Shown here: in pieces, positions 56,795-64,000 of the stretch
How the letters are laid out: each line of letters starts with the position of its first letter
How positions within the stretch are numbered: position 1 is the stretch's first letter
Source of the DNA: Arenimonas donghaensis DSM 18148 = HO3-R19
Lineage (GTDB): Bacteria > Pseudomonadota > Gammaproteobacteria > Xanthomonadales > Xanthomonadaceae
Length of the DNA: 64,000 nt
NCBI RefSeq assembly: GCF_000743535.1
Contig: NZ_AVCJ01000034.1
Location: 62,001 to 126,000, forward strand
Direction of reading: 5' to 3'
Translations under genes and position numbers: made by a program
Notes under the pieces: generated by a model
Seen by the model: the letters and a program-made list of their open reading frames with translations, nothing else
The model's database searches: none
What the model was told of the DNA's origin: nothing

Positions 56795-57484
56795 TCAGTC
56801 CTGGGAAACGGTGTTTTCCTCGAGCCGGTCGCGGAAATCCACCACCGCGGTCGGCGCCGACGGGGTGCGGCCCTCGAAGATCTGGCGCGGCGTGGTGTTG
56901 TTGCCGTAGACGCGCTGGTTGGCGGTGTGGTCCATGCGCAGCCAGGTGCCGTCCAGGGCGACACCGGCGAACAGGCCGCGGGCGCGCGAATAGCTGTAGA
57001 TCTCGGCCTTGAGCTGTTCGTCGGTGCTGGCCTGGGCGCTGCGGCCCACCGGGCCGGCGGCCACCGAGGCATCGGCGCCCAGGGTGAACTTGCCGTTGAC
57101 GATGTCGTTGATGCCGCGCTCGGAGCGGAACACCAGGATCACGTCGGCCGACTGCACGCCGGCCTGGAAGCCGACGCTGCCGCCGCCGAGCTTGATGAAG
57201 CTGGGGTTGGACCAGGTGCCGTCCGCGCTGCGCACCGAGATCAGGCCCTTGCCGCCGCGGCCGCCGATGATCAAACCGGCCTTGACCACGTCCGGGATGA
57301 CCGCGATCGCATAGGCTTCGTCGAACATCTTCTCGGGAATGGCCGTCTCCGGGATGCGCATGATTTCGGCCAGCACGCGGGCCGCGTCGGCGGCCTTGGC
57401 TTCCTCTTTCTCGCCGGCGAGGGCCGGGGCGGCGGTAAGGGCCAGCGCGAACGCGGCGATGAACGGGGCCAGGAATCGGGTCAT
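56795..57484 (-). CDS. Exported SYLF/Ysc84-domain lipid-binding protein
   Basis: A 229-aa periplasmic protein. The signal peptide (MTRFLAPFIAAFALALTAAP) ends near ALA. The SYLF (DUF500) domain follows from about residue 45, with KMFDEAYAIAVIPDVVKAGL, then GGRGGKGLISVR, GGGSVGFQAGVQSADVIL, and FTLGADASVAAGPVGR. Eukaryotic relatives bind phosphoinositides and actin; in bacteria the role is unclear. ATG 57484 is preferred to upstream in-frame starts since it gives a perfect signal peptide. It is divergent from hemH. Confidence 0.88.
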   Translation of the reverse strand: MTRFLAPFIAAFALALTAAPALAGEKEEAKAADAARVLAEIMRIPETAIPEKMFDEAYAIAVIPDVVKAGLIIGGRGGKGLISVRSADGTWSNPSFIKLGGGSVGFQAGVQSADVILVFRSERGINDIVNGKFTLGADASVAAGPVGRSAQASTDEQLKAEIYSYSRARGLFAGVALDGTWLRMDHTANQRVYGNNTTPRQIFEGRTPSAPTAVVDFRDRLEENTVSQD

Positions 57485-57606
57485 GGGGTTGTCTCCGGGG
57501 AAAGTCGCGACGGGGCCGAGTATGGGCGCGGGCCATGAACCCTGGGTGAGCCACGCCTTCACCGCCTGGATGATAAGTTGACCGCAGCCGACAATCACCG
57601 TCTCCC

Positions 57607-58617
57607 ATGAAACCCTACCTGGATGCCCCGACTTCCGTGCCCGGCCCCGGCCGCACGGCCCTGCTGCTGGTCAACCTGGGCACGCCCGACGCCCCGACCA
57701 GCGCCGCCGTGCGCCGCTACCTGGCGCAGTTCCTGCACGACCACCGGGTGGTCGAACTCACGCGCTGGCTGTGGTGCCCGCTGCTGCATTTCGTGATCCT
57801 GCCGCTGCGCTCGCCGAAGGTGGCGCGCAAGTACGCCACGGTCTGGATGCAAGGCGGCTCGCCGCTGCTGGTCTACGGCCAGCGCCTGGCCCGGCAGATG
57901 CAGCACGCCCTGCCGGACGTGCAGGTGCGCCTGGCCATGCGCTACGGCAACCCCTCGGTGCCCGACGTGCTGCGCCAGCTGCAGGCCGAGGGCATGCAGC
58001 GGCTGCTGGTGCTGCCGCTGTACCCGCAGTACTCGGCGTCCACGACGGCGGCCGTCTACGACGCGGTCAGCCAGGAACTGGCGACCTGGCGACGCACGCC
58101 GGAGCTGCGCCTGGTCGCCGACTACCACCTCGACCCCGGCTGGCTCGATGCCCTGGAAGCGCGCGTGCGCGCGCACTGGGACCTGCACGGCCGCGCCGAT
58201 CGCCTGCTGATGTCCTTCCACGGCCTGCCCAAGCGCTTTGAAGCCGCCGGCGACCCGTATCCGCGCCAGTGCGAGGCCGGCGCCCGCGCCCTGGCGGCGC
58301 GGCTGGAGCTGGCCGACCAGGACTGGCTGCTGACCTACCAGTCGCGCTTCGGCCGCGAAGAGTGGCTGCAGCCCTACACCGACAAAACCCTCGAACGCCT
58401 GGCGGGCGAGGGTGTCCGGACCGTGGACGTGGTCTGCCCGGGCTTCGCCAGCGATTGCCTGGAAACCCTGGAGGAAATCGCCGTCGAGAACGACGAAGTC
58501 TTCCGCCACGCTGGCGGCGAAGTCCTGCGCTACATCAGCGCCCTCAACGACGAACCCGGCCATGTCGCGGCGCTGTCGGCGCTGGCGCGCCGGCACCTGC
58601 AGGGCTGGCCGCACTGA
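57607..58617 (+). CDS. hemH: Ferrochelatase
   Basis: Inserts Fe(II) into protoporphyrin IX, the last step of haem synthesis. The 336-aa protein has LLLVNLGTPDAP, the YGNPSV and LPLYPQYSASTT blocks, the metal-site His205 in MSFHGLP, and the conserved Glu in SDCLETLEEI. The cytoplasmic face of the membrane is the usual location. The stop overlaps the start of the next gene in TGATG, so the following hydrolase is translationally coupled. Confidence 0.96.
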   Translation: MKPYLDAPTSVPGPGRTALLLVNLGTPDAPTSAAVRRYLAQFLHDHRVVELTRWLWCPLLHFVILPLRSPKVARKYATVWMQGGSPLLVYGQRLARQMQHALPDVQVRLAMRYGNPSVPDVLRQLQAEGMQRLLVLPLYPQYSASTTAAVYDAVSQELATWRRTPELRLVADYHLDPGWLDALEARVRAHWDLHGRADRLLMSFHGLPKRFEAAGDPYPRQCEAGARALAARLELADQDWLLTYQSRFGREEWLQPYTDKTLERLAGEGVRTVDVVCPGFASDCLETLEEIAVENDEVFRHAGGEVLRYISALNDEPGHVAALSALARRHLQGWPH

Positions 58618-59459
58618 TGCAGGAAATCCGGCTCGACACCGCCCGCGGCCCGCTGGCCGCCCTGCGCGGTGGCCACGCGGCGGGCCCCAGGCTGCTGTGC
58701 CTGCACGGCTGGCTCGACAACGCCGCCAGCTTCGTGCCACTGGCCCCGTTCCTGGACGACTTCGACTGGGTGGCGCTGGACCTGCCCGGCCATGGCGCGT
58801 CTTCGCACCGGGCGCCGGGTTATGACTACGCCTTCGCCGACTGGCTGCACGACGTGCTCGATGTGCTCGACGCCCTGGACTGGCCGCAGACGAACCTGTT
58901 GGGCCACTCGATGGGCGGCGCCATCGCCTGCGTGCTCGCGGCCGCGGTGCCGGCCCGCGTGCAGCGGCTGGCGCTGGTGGAAGCCCTGGGGCCGGTTGCC
59001 GGCGATCCGCAGCAGGCCGGCCAGCGCCTGCGCGACGCCGTGGCCGCGCGCCGCGACAAACCGTCCCGTCCGCCGCGCACGCTGCCCGACGTCGACACCG
59101 CGGTCGCCGCGCGCCTGCTCGCCACCCGCATGTCGCCCGCCGCCGCCCGGCTGATCGTCGAACGCAACCTGCGCCCCGTGCCCGGGGGGTTTGCCTGGCG
59201 CAGCGACCCGCGCCTGACCTGGCCCAACCACGTGCGCATGGACGAAACGACCATCCAGACCATGCTGCGCGGCATCGAGGCGCCGGTGCGCGTGGTCGCG
59301 GCCGACCCGGCGCCGTCCTTCTTCCCGGCGCCGGTGCGTGCGGCGCGCCTGGCCTGCCTGCGCGAGGGCAGCGCGGTCGAACTCGAAGGCAGCCACCACC
59401 TGCACATGGAACAGCCGGCCGCCGTGGCCGCGGCCCTGGTCGATTTCCTGCGCGGCTAG
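58617..59459 (+). CDS. Alpha/beta hydrolase coupled to hemH
   Basis: A 280-aa serine hydrolase. The oxyanion block is CLHGWLDNAASF, the nucleophile elbow is GHSMGG with Ser98, and the catalytic His is in EGSHHLHME. The pattern resembles MhpC/valacyclovir-hydrolase-like esterases; no substrate can be assigned. It starts within the hemH stop (TGATG). It ends tail-to-tail with a minus-strand lipoprotein gene, overlapping by four bases. Confidence 0.88.
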   Translation: MQEIRLDTARGPLAALRGGHAAGPRLLCLHGWLDNAASFVPLAPFLDDFDWVALDLPGHGASSHRAPGYDYAFADWLHDVLDVLDALDWPQTNLLGHSMGGAIACVLAAAVPARVQRLALVEALGPVAGDPQQAGQRLRDAVAARRDKPSRPPRTLPDVDTAVAARLLATRMSPAAARLIVERNLRPVPGGFAWRSDPRLTWPNHVRMDETTIQTMLRGIEAPVRVVAADPAPSFFPAPVRAARLACLREGSAVELEGSHHLHMEQPAAVAAALVDFLRG

Positions 59460-59980
59460 TCGGCCGCGGGGCCGACGGTGATCGTCAGCGTGCTGCCACC
59501 TTCGGGTTCCTGGACGACGTTGGCTTCCAGGTAACGGTCGCCCTTGTCGAAGCCGGCGATGCGCACGGTGGCCTGGTCCTGCATCGTGGACTCGGTCCAG
59601 CCGGCGGCGCGCTGCGCCCGGCGGAACTCGGCGAGCACCAGCTCGACGCTGCGCGGACTGTGCAGGCCCAGCGACAGCGTGTCGCCCAGTTCGGTGGCGG
59701 TGACGATGCGGGCGTCCGCCGGCAGCGTGATGTCGCCGGGAAAGCCGGCCGGCAGGGGCAGGTCGTCGCCGCTGCTGGCCCGGTACAGACCGGCTTCGGT
59801 TTCCAGGGTGAGTTCGCGTTCGCGTGCCTGGCCGGCGGTGTCTTCGGCCTGCTGGCGCGCGTTGGCCTCCAGCGCTTCGTCGACGAGGGTTTCCGAGGCG
59901 CTGTGGCGGTCGCGACTGCAGGCGCCGCACGACAGCACGGCCAGGCAGGCAACCAGAATCAGGCGGGCGCTCGGGGCCAT
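59456..59980 (-). CDS. Small putative lipoprotein of unknown function
   Basis: A 174-aa exported protein. The signal peptide has Cys18 and Cys21 near its end (VLSCGAC), so lipidation is likely, though the lipobox is not textbook. A charged helical stretch (residues 35-60) is followed by a compact alpha/beta domain with PLPAGFPGDITLPADARIV, then a helix ELVLAEFRRAQRAAGW and a final strand pair. No family is recognised. Co-directional with the YgjP-like gene 21 nt upstream. Confidence 0.65.
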   Translation of the reverse strand: MAPSARLILVACLAVLSCGACSRDRHSASETLVDEALEANARQQAEDTAGQARERELTLETEAGLYRASSGDDLPLPAGFPGDITLPADARIVTATELGDTLSLGLHSPRSVELVLAEFRRAQRAAGWTESTMQDQATVRIAGFDKGDRYLEANVVQEPEGGSTLTITVGPAAD

Positions 59981-60001
59981 GGCAGGCTCCGCGACGGGGA
60001 C

Positions 60002-60766
60002 TTACCCGGTCAAACGCGCCAGCGTCGCTTTCAAGGCCAGGCCGTCGGCCCGCAGGTAGTCGCGTTCGTCGCGCCAGCCCGGCCAGCGCGTCTCGACCTC
60101 GCGCCAGAAACGCGGTGAGTGGTCGGCGTGGATGAGGTGGCAGAGCTCGTGCACGAGCACGTATTCGAACGATGAACTGCGGCCCAGCACCAGCGCCAGG
60201 TCCAGCGACACCGCGTCGCCGGGGCTGAGCGAACCCCACAGCGACGACAGGGCCCGCACCCGCAGCGCCGTCGGCGGCCGTGGCAGCCCGGGCATGTAGC
60301 GCGGCAGCCAGGCGCCCAGGTCGGCGCGGGCCTGCTGCAGGTAGAACTCGCGCAGGGTGGCGCGGGCGCGGCGGTCGTCGGCGCGTTCGGGCAGCTGCAG
60401 TTCGATGCCGTGTTCGCCGAGCGTCGCCCGTGCGAAGCGACCCTCGCGCCAATGCAGCGGCGCGTCGGCGCCGCGCAAGGGCAGCGCGCCCTGCCAGTCG
60501 CGGCCAAACAGCGGTAAGTCATCGGGGCGCTGGCGGGCGAGTTGCCCGGCCAGCCAGTCGCGGTGTTCGCGCAGGAAGGCTTCGGCCATACGCACCGATG
60601 CCGCCATCGGCAGGGTCAGCCGGGCGCCCTTGTCAGAAACGAGGAGGCGAAGCCGGCGCGCGCGCCGGTCGCGGACCCAGCGCACCGGCACTTCGCGGCC
60701 GTCGGCCAGCGCCAGCGGCCGGATTTCGGGCACGGGCGTTGCGGGGCGCTTGGTTCGCAGGAACAT
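60002..60766 (-). CDS. YgjP-like M48-type metallopeptidase
   Basis: A 254-aa cytoplasmic protein of the DUF45/YgjP family. It has the zinc motif HELCH, with a third His eight residues later (VHELCHLIHADHSPRFW), and the preceding SSLWGSLSPGDAVSLDLAL block. E. coli YgjP has been reported to hydrolyse UTP, but the family fold is that of WSS1/SprT-like metalloproteases, so the substrate is open. An N-terminal beta domain (residues 15-115) precedes the catalytic part. It is followed by the lipoprotein gene, and its start is near a 77-bp palindromic element. Confidence 0.85.
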   Translation of the reverse strand: MFLRTKRPATPVPEIRPLALADGREVPVRWVRDRRARRLRLLVSDKGARLTLPMAASVRMAEAFLREHRDWLAGQLARQRPDDLPLFGRDWQGALPLRGADAPLHWREGRFARATLGEHGIELQLPERADDRRARATLREFYLQQARADLGAWLPRYMPGLPRPPTALRVRALSSLWGSLSPGDAVSLDLALVLGRSSSFEYVLVHELCHLIHADHSPRFWREVETRWPGWRDERDYLRADGLALKATLARLTG

Positions 60767-60793
60767 GCCGCCAATTTACCGCGCCCAAGGCCT

Positions 60794-60870
60794 GTAGGAG
60801 CGCCTTCAGGCGCGAATCTTTTGACTTTGCCTTTGGCAAAGAAGTAATTCGCGCCTGAAGGCGCTCCTAC
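60794..60870 (+). repeat. 77-bp nested palindromic element, copy 1
   Basis: Two 24-nt arms beginning GTAGGAGCGCCTTCAGGCGC and ending CGCGAAT-type sequence are perfect inverted copies. Each contains its own hairpin GCGCC-TTCA-GGCGC. The 29-nt spacer holds a third hairpin, CTTTGCC-TTT-GGCAAAG. This is the layout of a REP doublet/BIME or MITE. It lies between the YgjP-like gene and rdgC. Confidence 0.88.
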
Positions 60871-60881
60871 AGGACCCTGTG

Positions 60882-61793
60882 TCAGGCCTCGGCGCGGCTG
60901 AACTTCAGGGCCGGCTCGAGCACGGCGAACAGGCGCTTGAGCTCGCCGGCCATCAGCGCAAAACGGGCATCGAGTTCGGCCTGCACGCCGTCGTTTTCGG
61001 TGCCCTCGAGCTGGTCGACGGCGCCGTCGAGGAACTTGAGCTTGCGGATCACCAGGTCCTCGCCGAGCACGAAGCCGACGTGGTCGTCCAGCACCAGGGC
61101 CAGGCGGGTGGCCTGCTTGCCGGCCTCGAGATGCTGGCGGATTTCGTCCACCTCCAGCTCGTGGCGGCTGCAGCGCACCACCGCGCCGCCGTCGACCGGA
61201 TCCTTGAGCTCGCATTCGTCGCCCAGCGCCAGCCCGGGCGGCAGCGGCTCGCCGGCCAGCCAGCCGGTGAGGATGGCGCGCACCGAAACTTCGGCATTGA
61301 GCGGCAGGGCCGGGAAGCTGCCCAGGGCGTGGCGGACTTCCGACACCAGGTTCTCGGCGGTCTTGCGCGAGCTGGTGTCCACCGCGATGAAGCCGTGTTC
61401 GAGGTCGAGCGTGGCCGAGCAGCGCACCGGGCGCACGAAGGCGCGCGGCAGCAGTTCCATGACGATGTCTTCCTTCAGGCGCTTGCGGGCGCGGCCGCCC
61501 AGGCGCCGGCCTTCCTTGTCCTCGATCTCGGAAATCTTGCGGCCCAGGTGGTCGTTGACCACCGCCGCCGGCAGCAGCCGGTCCTCGCCGCCCAGGGTGA
61601 TCCAGATGGCGTCGCCGACGCGATGGCTCAGGGTCGCGCCGTCGCGACCGAAGGGCGAGATGAAGCCGCGCGACATCAGCTCGGACGGGCCGACCGGCTT
61701 GAGCTTGCACTCTTCCAGGCGGGCGTCGAGGTCATCGAGGGTTTTGGCGAGGGTGGCGGGAAAGCGGAAGAACGTGAGGTTACGAAAAAACAT
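60882..61793 (-). CDS. rdgC: Recombination-associated protein RdgC
   Basis: A ring-shaped dimer that coats double-stranded DNA and restrains RecA. The 303-aa protein starts MFFRNLTFFRFP and contains LMSRGFISPFGRDG, then HRVGDAIWITLGGEDRLLPA, and the conserved KRLKEDIVMELLPRAF. ATG 61793 has GGAG six bases upstream and gives the normal start; an upstream Met exists but is not conserved. It is preceded by ttcA on the same strand at 78 nt. Confidence 0.95.
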   Translation of the reverse strand: MFFRNLTFFRFPATLAKTLDDLDARLEECKLKPVGPSELMSRGFISPFGRDGATLSHRVGDAIWITLGGEDRLLPAAVVNDHLGRKISEIEDKEGRRLGGRARKRLKEDIVMELLPRAFVRPVRCSATLDLEHGFIAVDTSSRKTAENLVSEVRHALGSFPALPLNAEVSVRAILTGWLAGEPLPPGLALGDECELKDPVDGGAVVRCSRHELEVDEIRQHLEAGKQATRLALVLDDHVGFVLGEDLVIRKLKFLDGAVDQLEGTENDGVQAELDARFALMAGELKRLFAVLEPALKFSRAEA

Positions 61794-61871
61794 CAAGACT
61801 CCAGGGAATGGGGACGGGTGCAATGAACCCGTGCCGGTGAATCCAGGTAAGCGATGTCCAGCCGGGACGGG

Positions 61872-62738
61872 TTAATCGCACCCGTCCCCAGCCAGCCAGG
61901 CGTGCGCGTCGGGCGCGGGCGTGTCGCCGCGGCGGCCGAGGCCGACGAAATCGAACAGGGCCGGGTCGGCCAGCTGGCCCGGGCGCACGTCGGCCAGCGC
62001 CTTGGCGATGGTCTCGATGCGGCCGGGGCTTTCTTTTTCCCAGGCGGCCAGCATGCGCCCGACCTGCTTGCGCTGCAGGTTCTCCTGCGAGCCGCACAGG
62101 GTGCAGGGGATGATCGGGAACTGCTTCCAGTCGGCGTAGGCGATCAGATCGGCCTCGCGGCAGGTCGCCAGCGGCCGGATGACCAGGTGCTCGCCGTCGT
62201 CGCTGCGCAGCTTGGGCGGCATGGTGGCCAGCTTGGCGTGGAAGAACAGGTTCATGAAGAAGGTGGCGACCAGGTCGTCGCGATGGTGGCCCAGCGCGAT
62301 CTTGGTGAAGCCGTTCTCGCTGGCGTGCCGGTACAGCGCGCCGCGCCGCAGGCGCGAGCACAGCGAGCACATCGTCTTGCCTTCAGGCACGACGCGCTTG
62401 ACCACCGAATAGGTGTCCTGCTCGATGATGGTGAAAGGCACGCCGATCGAACGCAGGTAGTCGGGCAGCACGTGTTCGGGGAAACCGGGCTGCTTCTGGT
62501 CCAGGTTCACCGCCACCAGCTCGAATCGCACCGGCGCCTTCCTGCGCAGCTGCAGCAGGATGTCGAGCATCGCGTAGCTGTCCTTGCCGCCCGACAGGCA
62601 CACCATCACCTTGTCGCCGTCCTCGATCATGCCGTAGTCGGCGATCGCCTGGCCGACCTGGCGGCGCAGGCGCTTGGCCAGTTTGGCGCGCTCGTGGGCT
62701 TGCTTGCGCGGGACGGGGTCTTGCAGCGGCAGGGTCAT
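61872..62738 (-). CDS. ttcA: tRNA 2-thiocytidine synthetase TtcA
   Basis: Thiolates C32 in some tRNAs using an Fe-S cluster. The 288-aa protein has the PP-loop SGGKDS (residues 49-54), the cluster motif CSLC in [15 protein letters not shown], and the third Cys region [27 protein letters not shown] and ALGHHRDD are further TtcA markers. ATG 62738 ([10 protein letters not shown]) is chosen; longer in-frame starts would translate the palindromic element next to it. Transcription leftward into rdgC is likely. Confidence 0.95.
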   Translation of the reverse strand: MTLPLQDPVPRKQAHERAKLAKRLRRQVGQAIADYGMIEDGDKVMVCLSGGKDSYAMLDILLQLRRKAPVRFELVAVNLDQKQPGFPEHVLPDYLRSIGVPFTIIEQDTYSVVKRVVPEGKTMCSLCSRLRRGALYRHASENGFTKIALGHHRDDLVATFFMNLFFHAKLATMPPKLRSDDGEHLVIRPLATCREADLIAYADWKQFPIIPCTLCGSQENLQRKQVGRMLAAWEKESPGRIETIAKALADVRPGQLADPALFDFVGLGRRGDTPAPDAHAWLAGDGCD

Positions 62739-62784
62739 CGCGGCACGTGAAAGGAAGCGGTCGGCCATTTTACGCCTTTCCCGT

Positions 62785-62861
62785 GCAGGAGCGCCTTCAG
62801 GCGCGAATCCCTTCTTTGCCAAAGGCAAAGTCCAAAGATTCGCGCCTGAAGGCGCTCCTAC
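62785..62861 (-). repeat. 77-bp nested palindromic element, copy 2
   Basis: Same 24-29-24 layout and length as copy 1. The arms are identical apart from GCAGG for GTAGG in one arm. The 29-nt spacer matches that of copy 1 in 26 positions once reversed, so the element is inserted in the opposite orientation. With copy 1 it brackets rdgC and ttcA. Confidence 0.88.
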
Positions 62862-62905
62862 ATGGGGGCGGGCGGTAGTAAGCTTGCCGGGAACCGGGAG
62901 AACGC

Positions 62906-63112
62906 ATGGCCACGGAAGATCCCGCCAAGATCACTGCCCAGCTGGTCGAACTCAGGGTCGAGCATCGCGACCTCGACCAGGCCATCGAGCGCCTGGCCGC
63001 CGACCTGCAGGCCGACGAGCTGGCGCTCAAGCGCCTGAAGAAGCGCAAGCTGCGCATCAAGGACATGATCACGGCGCTCGAGAGCCGGCTTATTCCCGAC
63101 CTCGACGCCTGA
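62906..63112 (+). CDS. YdcH/DUF465 family small protein
   Basis: A 68-aa helical-hairpin protein. The pattern [15 protein letters not shown], then [15 protein letters not shown] is the DUF465 signature (L-x-x-x-H-x-x-L-D and L-K-K-x-K-L-x-x-K-D). The function is unknown; in E. coli it is a small abundant cytoplasmic protein. The start has GGGAG eight bases before the ATG. It converges with plsB. Confidence 0.85.
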   Translation: MATEDPAKITAQLVELRVEHRDLDQAIERLAADLQADELALKRLKKRKLRIKDMITALESRLIPDLDA

Positions 63113-63139
63113 TCTTCGCCAGCGTGGCGCGGGTTTTGC

Positions 63140-64000
63140 CTAGTCCGCCTTCGTGCCTTCGTCTTCGCGGGTCCCCGAGCGCGCCACCTTGCTCACCGCC
63201 TCGGGCGACAGCTTGGCGATGGTGTGGCGCAGGTCGCGGCCCAGCACCACCTTGGCGTCCTTCTCCCAGGCCATCAGCGGCTCGTCGAAGTCGAGCTTGC
63301 CGTTCTCGGCGATCCAGACCAGCTTCATCTCGCGCAGCTTCTGGATGAAGCCGCGGAACAGCGTCTTGTCGAAGAACTCCGGCGCCGCCGGCGCGTACAG
63401 CAGGGACAGGCGCTGGGCGGTGAGCTGGCACAGGGTTTCGAGCTCGCCCGAGCTGAGTGTGCGCGGACCGTTCTTGACCAGCGTGGTGATGGCGATGAAG
63501 TAGCGCTCGAAGGCCTGTTGCAGGCTGTGGGCGACCGCGCGCAGGCGGAAGACTTCGTCGGTCTGGCCCGGGCCGCGCGACAGGTAACCGCCGTCGTCCT
63601 CGCTGGCCAGCGACAGCAGGCCTTCGGACACGAACAGGTCGATGGTGGCGTCCAGGTGCGCGACGAAGCCGTCGCCGTCCCAGGGCAGGAAGAGTTCTTC
63701 CTGCACGAAGGGATAGATCGTGCGGCCCAGGCGCAGCAGGCCGGAGCGGCTCATGCGGCGGTTGTTCTGGAAACACAGCGCCACCCAGGCGGCACCGGCG
63801 AACAGGTGCAGCACGTTGTTGCGGAAGTAGCTTTGCAGCACCGCGGTTTCACCCTCGACGCTGAGCACGGCGCCCAGCGGGTGGTCGGTGCGGGTGAGTA
63901 CGCCGATCTTCTCGCCGTAGGCGACGATCCCGGCCGGGTCGAGTTCGGTGACGGTGACGCGGTCCGAATACGGCAGCGTCGCCAGCAGCTTCTTGTACAG
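63140..64000 (-). CDS. plsB: Glycerol-3-phosphate 1-O-acyltransferase (partial)
   Basis: The C-terminal 286 residues of PlsB, the inner-membrane enzyme that starts phospholipid synthesis by acylating glycerol-3-phosphate. The frame runs off the right edge, so the catalytic HxxxxD half is outside the window. Visible landmarks are LYKKLLATLPYSDRVTV at the edge, LQSYFRNNVLHLFAGAAWVA, the LYPF-like IYPFVQEELFLPW block, and QRLSLLYAPAAPEFFDKTLF near the C terminus, all as in E. coli PlsB. It ends 27 nt from the convergent DUF465 gene. Confidence 0.93.
   Translation of the reverse strand: MYKKLLATLPYSDRVTVTELDPAGIVAYGEKIGVLTRTDHPLGAVLSVEGETAVLQSYFRNNVLHLFAGAAWVALCFQNNRRMSRSGLLRLGRTIYPFVQEELFLPWDGDGFVAHLDATIDLFVSEGLLSLASEDDGGYLSRGPGQTDEVFRLRAVAHSLQQAFERYFIAITTLVKNGPRTLSSGELETLCQLTAQRLSLLYAPAAPEFFDKTLFRGFIQKLREMKLVWIAENGKLDFDEPLMAWEKDAKVVLGRDLRHTIAKLSPEAVSKVARSGTREDEGTKAD

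Overview
The window is GC-rich chromosomal DNA of a gammaproteobacterium, most likely a member of the Lysobacterales (Xanthomonadaceae-like). This is inferred from the bioB-bioF-bioH-bioC order, a large TonB-dependent receptor, a GumN/TraB-type protein, an EstA-type GDSL autotransporter and the general character of the proteins. No species can be named from the sequence alone.

Left arm (1-35,960): an LCAT-like lipoprotein; a TonB-dependent receptor with its own terminator; an AraC regulator; a GumN-like protein behind an orphan hairpin terminator; an alpha/beta hydrolase under an apparent TetR operator; tRNA-Arg(CCG); glutaminase; a PAS-GGDEF-EAL c-di-GMP protein; ubiA; an exported Rid protein; comF; the overlapping biotin genes bioBFHC; a META-domain lipoprotein; a PLP dehydratase; pepN; mnmG; an exported Asp-box protein; a GDSL autotransporter; an unusual serine hydrolase; and an ABC exporter.

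The 26,029-26,454 gap upstream of mnmG holds the most striking signal. On the minus strand there is a near-consensus sigma-54 promoter. Exactly 12 nt after its -12 element begins a multi-branched, 119-nt RNA that ends in a 14-bp hairpin and eight U residues. No protein gene accounts for it.

Accessory island (about 35,961-43,600): base composition drops visibly. Genes here are an all-alpha unknown, an ApeA-like HEPN protein, a second HEPN-motif protein with three zinc ribbons, a TIR-domain protein, an unknown protein and an IS1182-type transposase. Short repeats separate the genes, and 21-bp inverted repeats (20/21 identical) bracket the unknown gene together with the transposase. The set looks like a small anti-phage defence island.

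Right arm (43,650-64,000): an ExoD-like membrane protein; tamA-tamB (outer-membrane assembly, possibly serving the autotransporter on the left arm); glyQ-glyS; a GATase; tatA-tatB-tatC plus an RDD protein; a SYLF lipid-binding protein; hemH; small hydrolase and lipoprotein genes; a YgjP-like metallopeptidase; rdgC; ttcA; a YdcH/DUF465 protein; and the 3' part of plsB running off the edge. Two 77-bp nested palindromes in opposite orientation bracket rdgC and ttcA.
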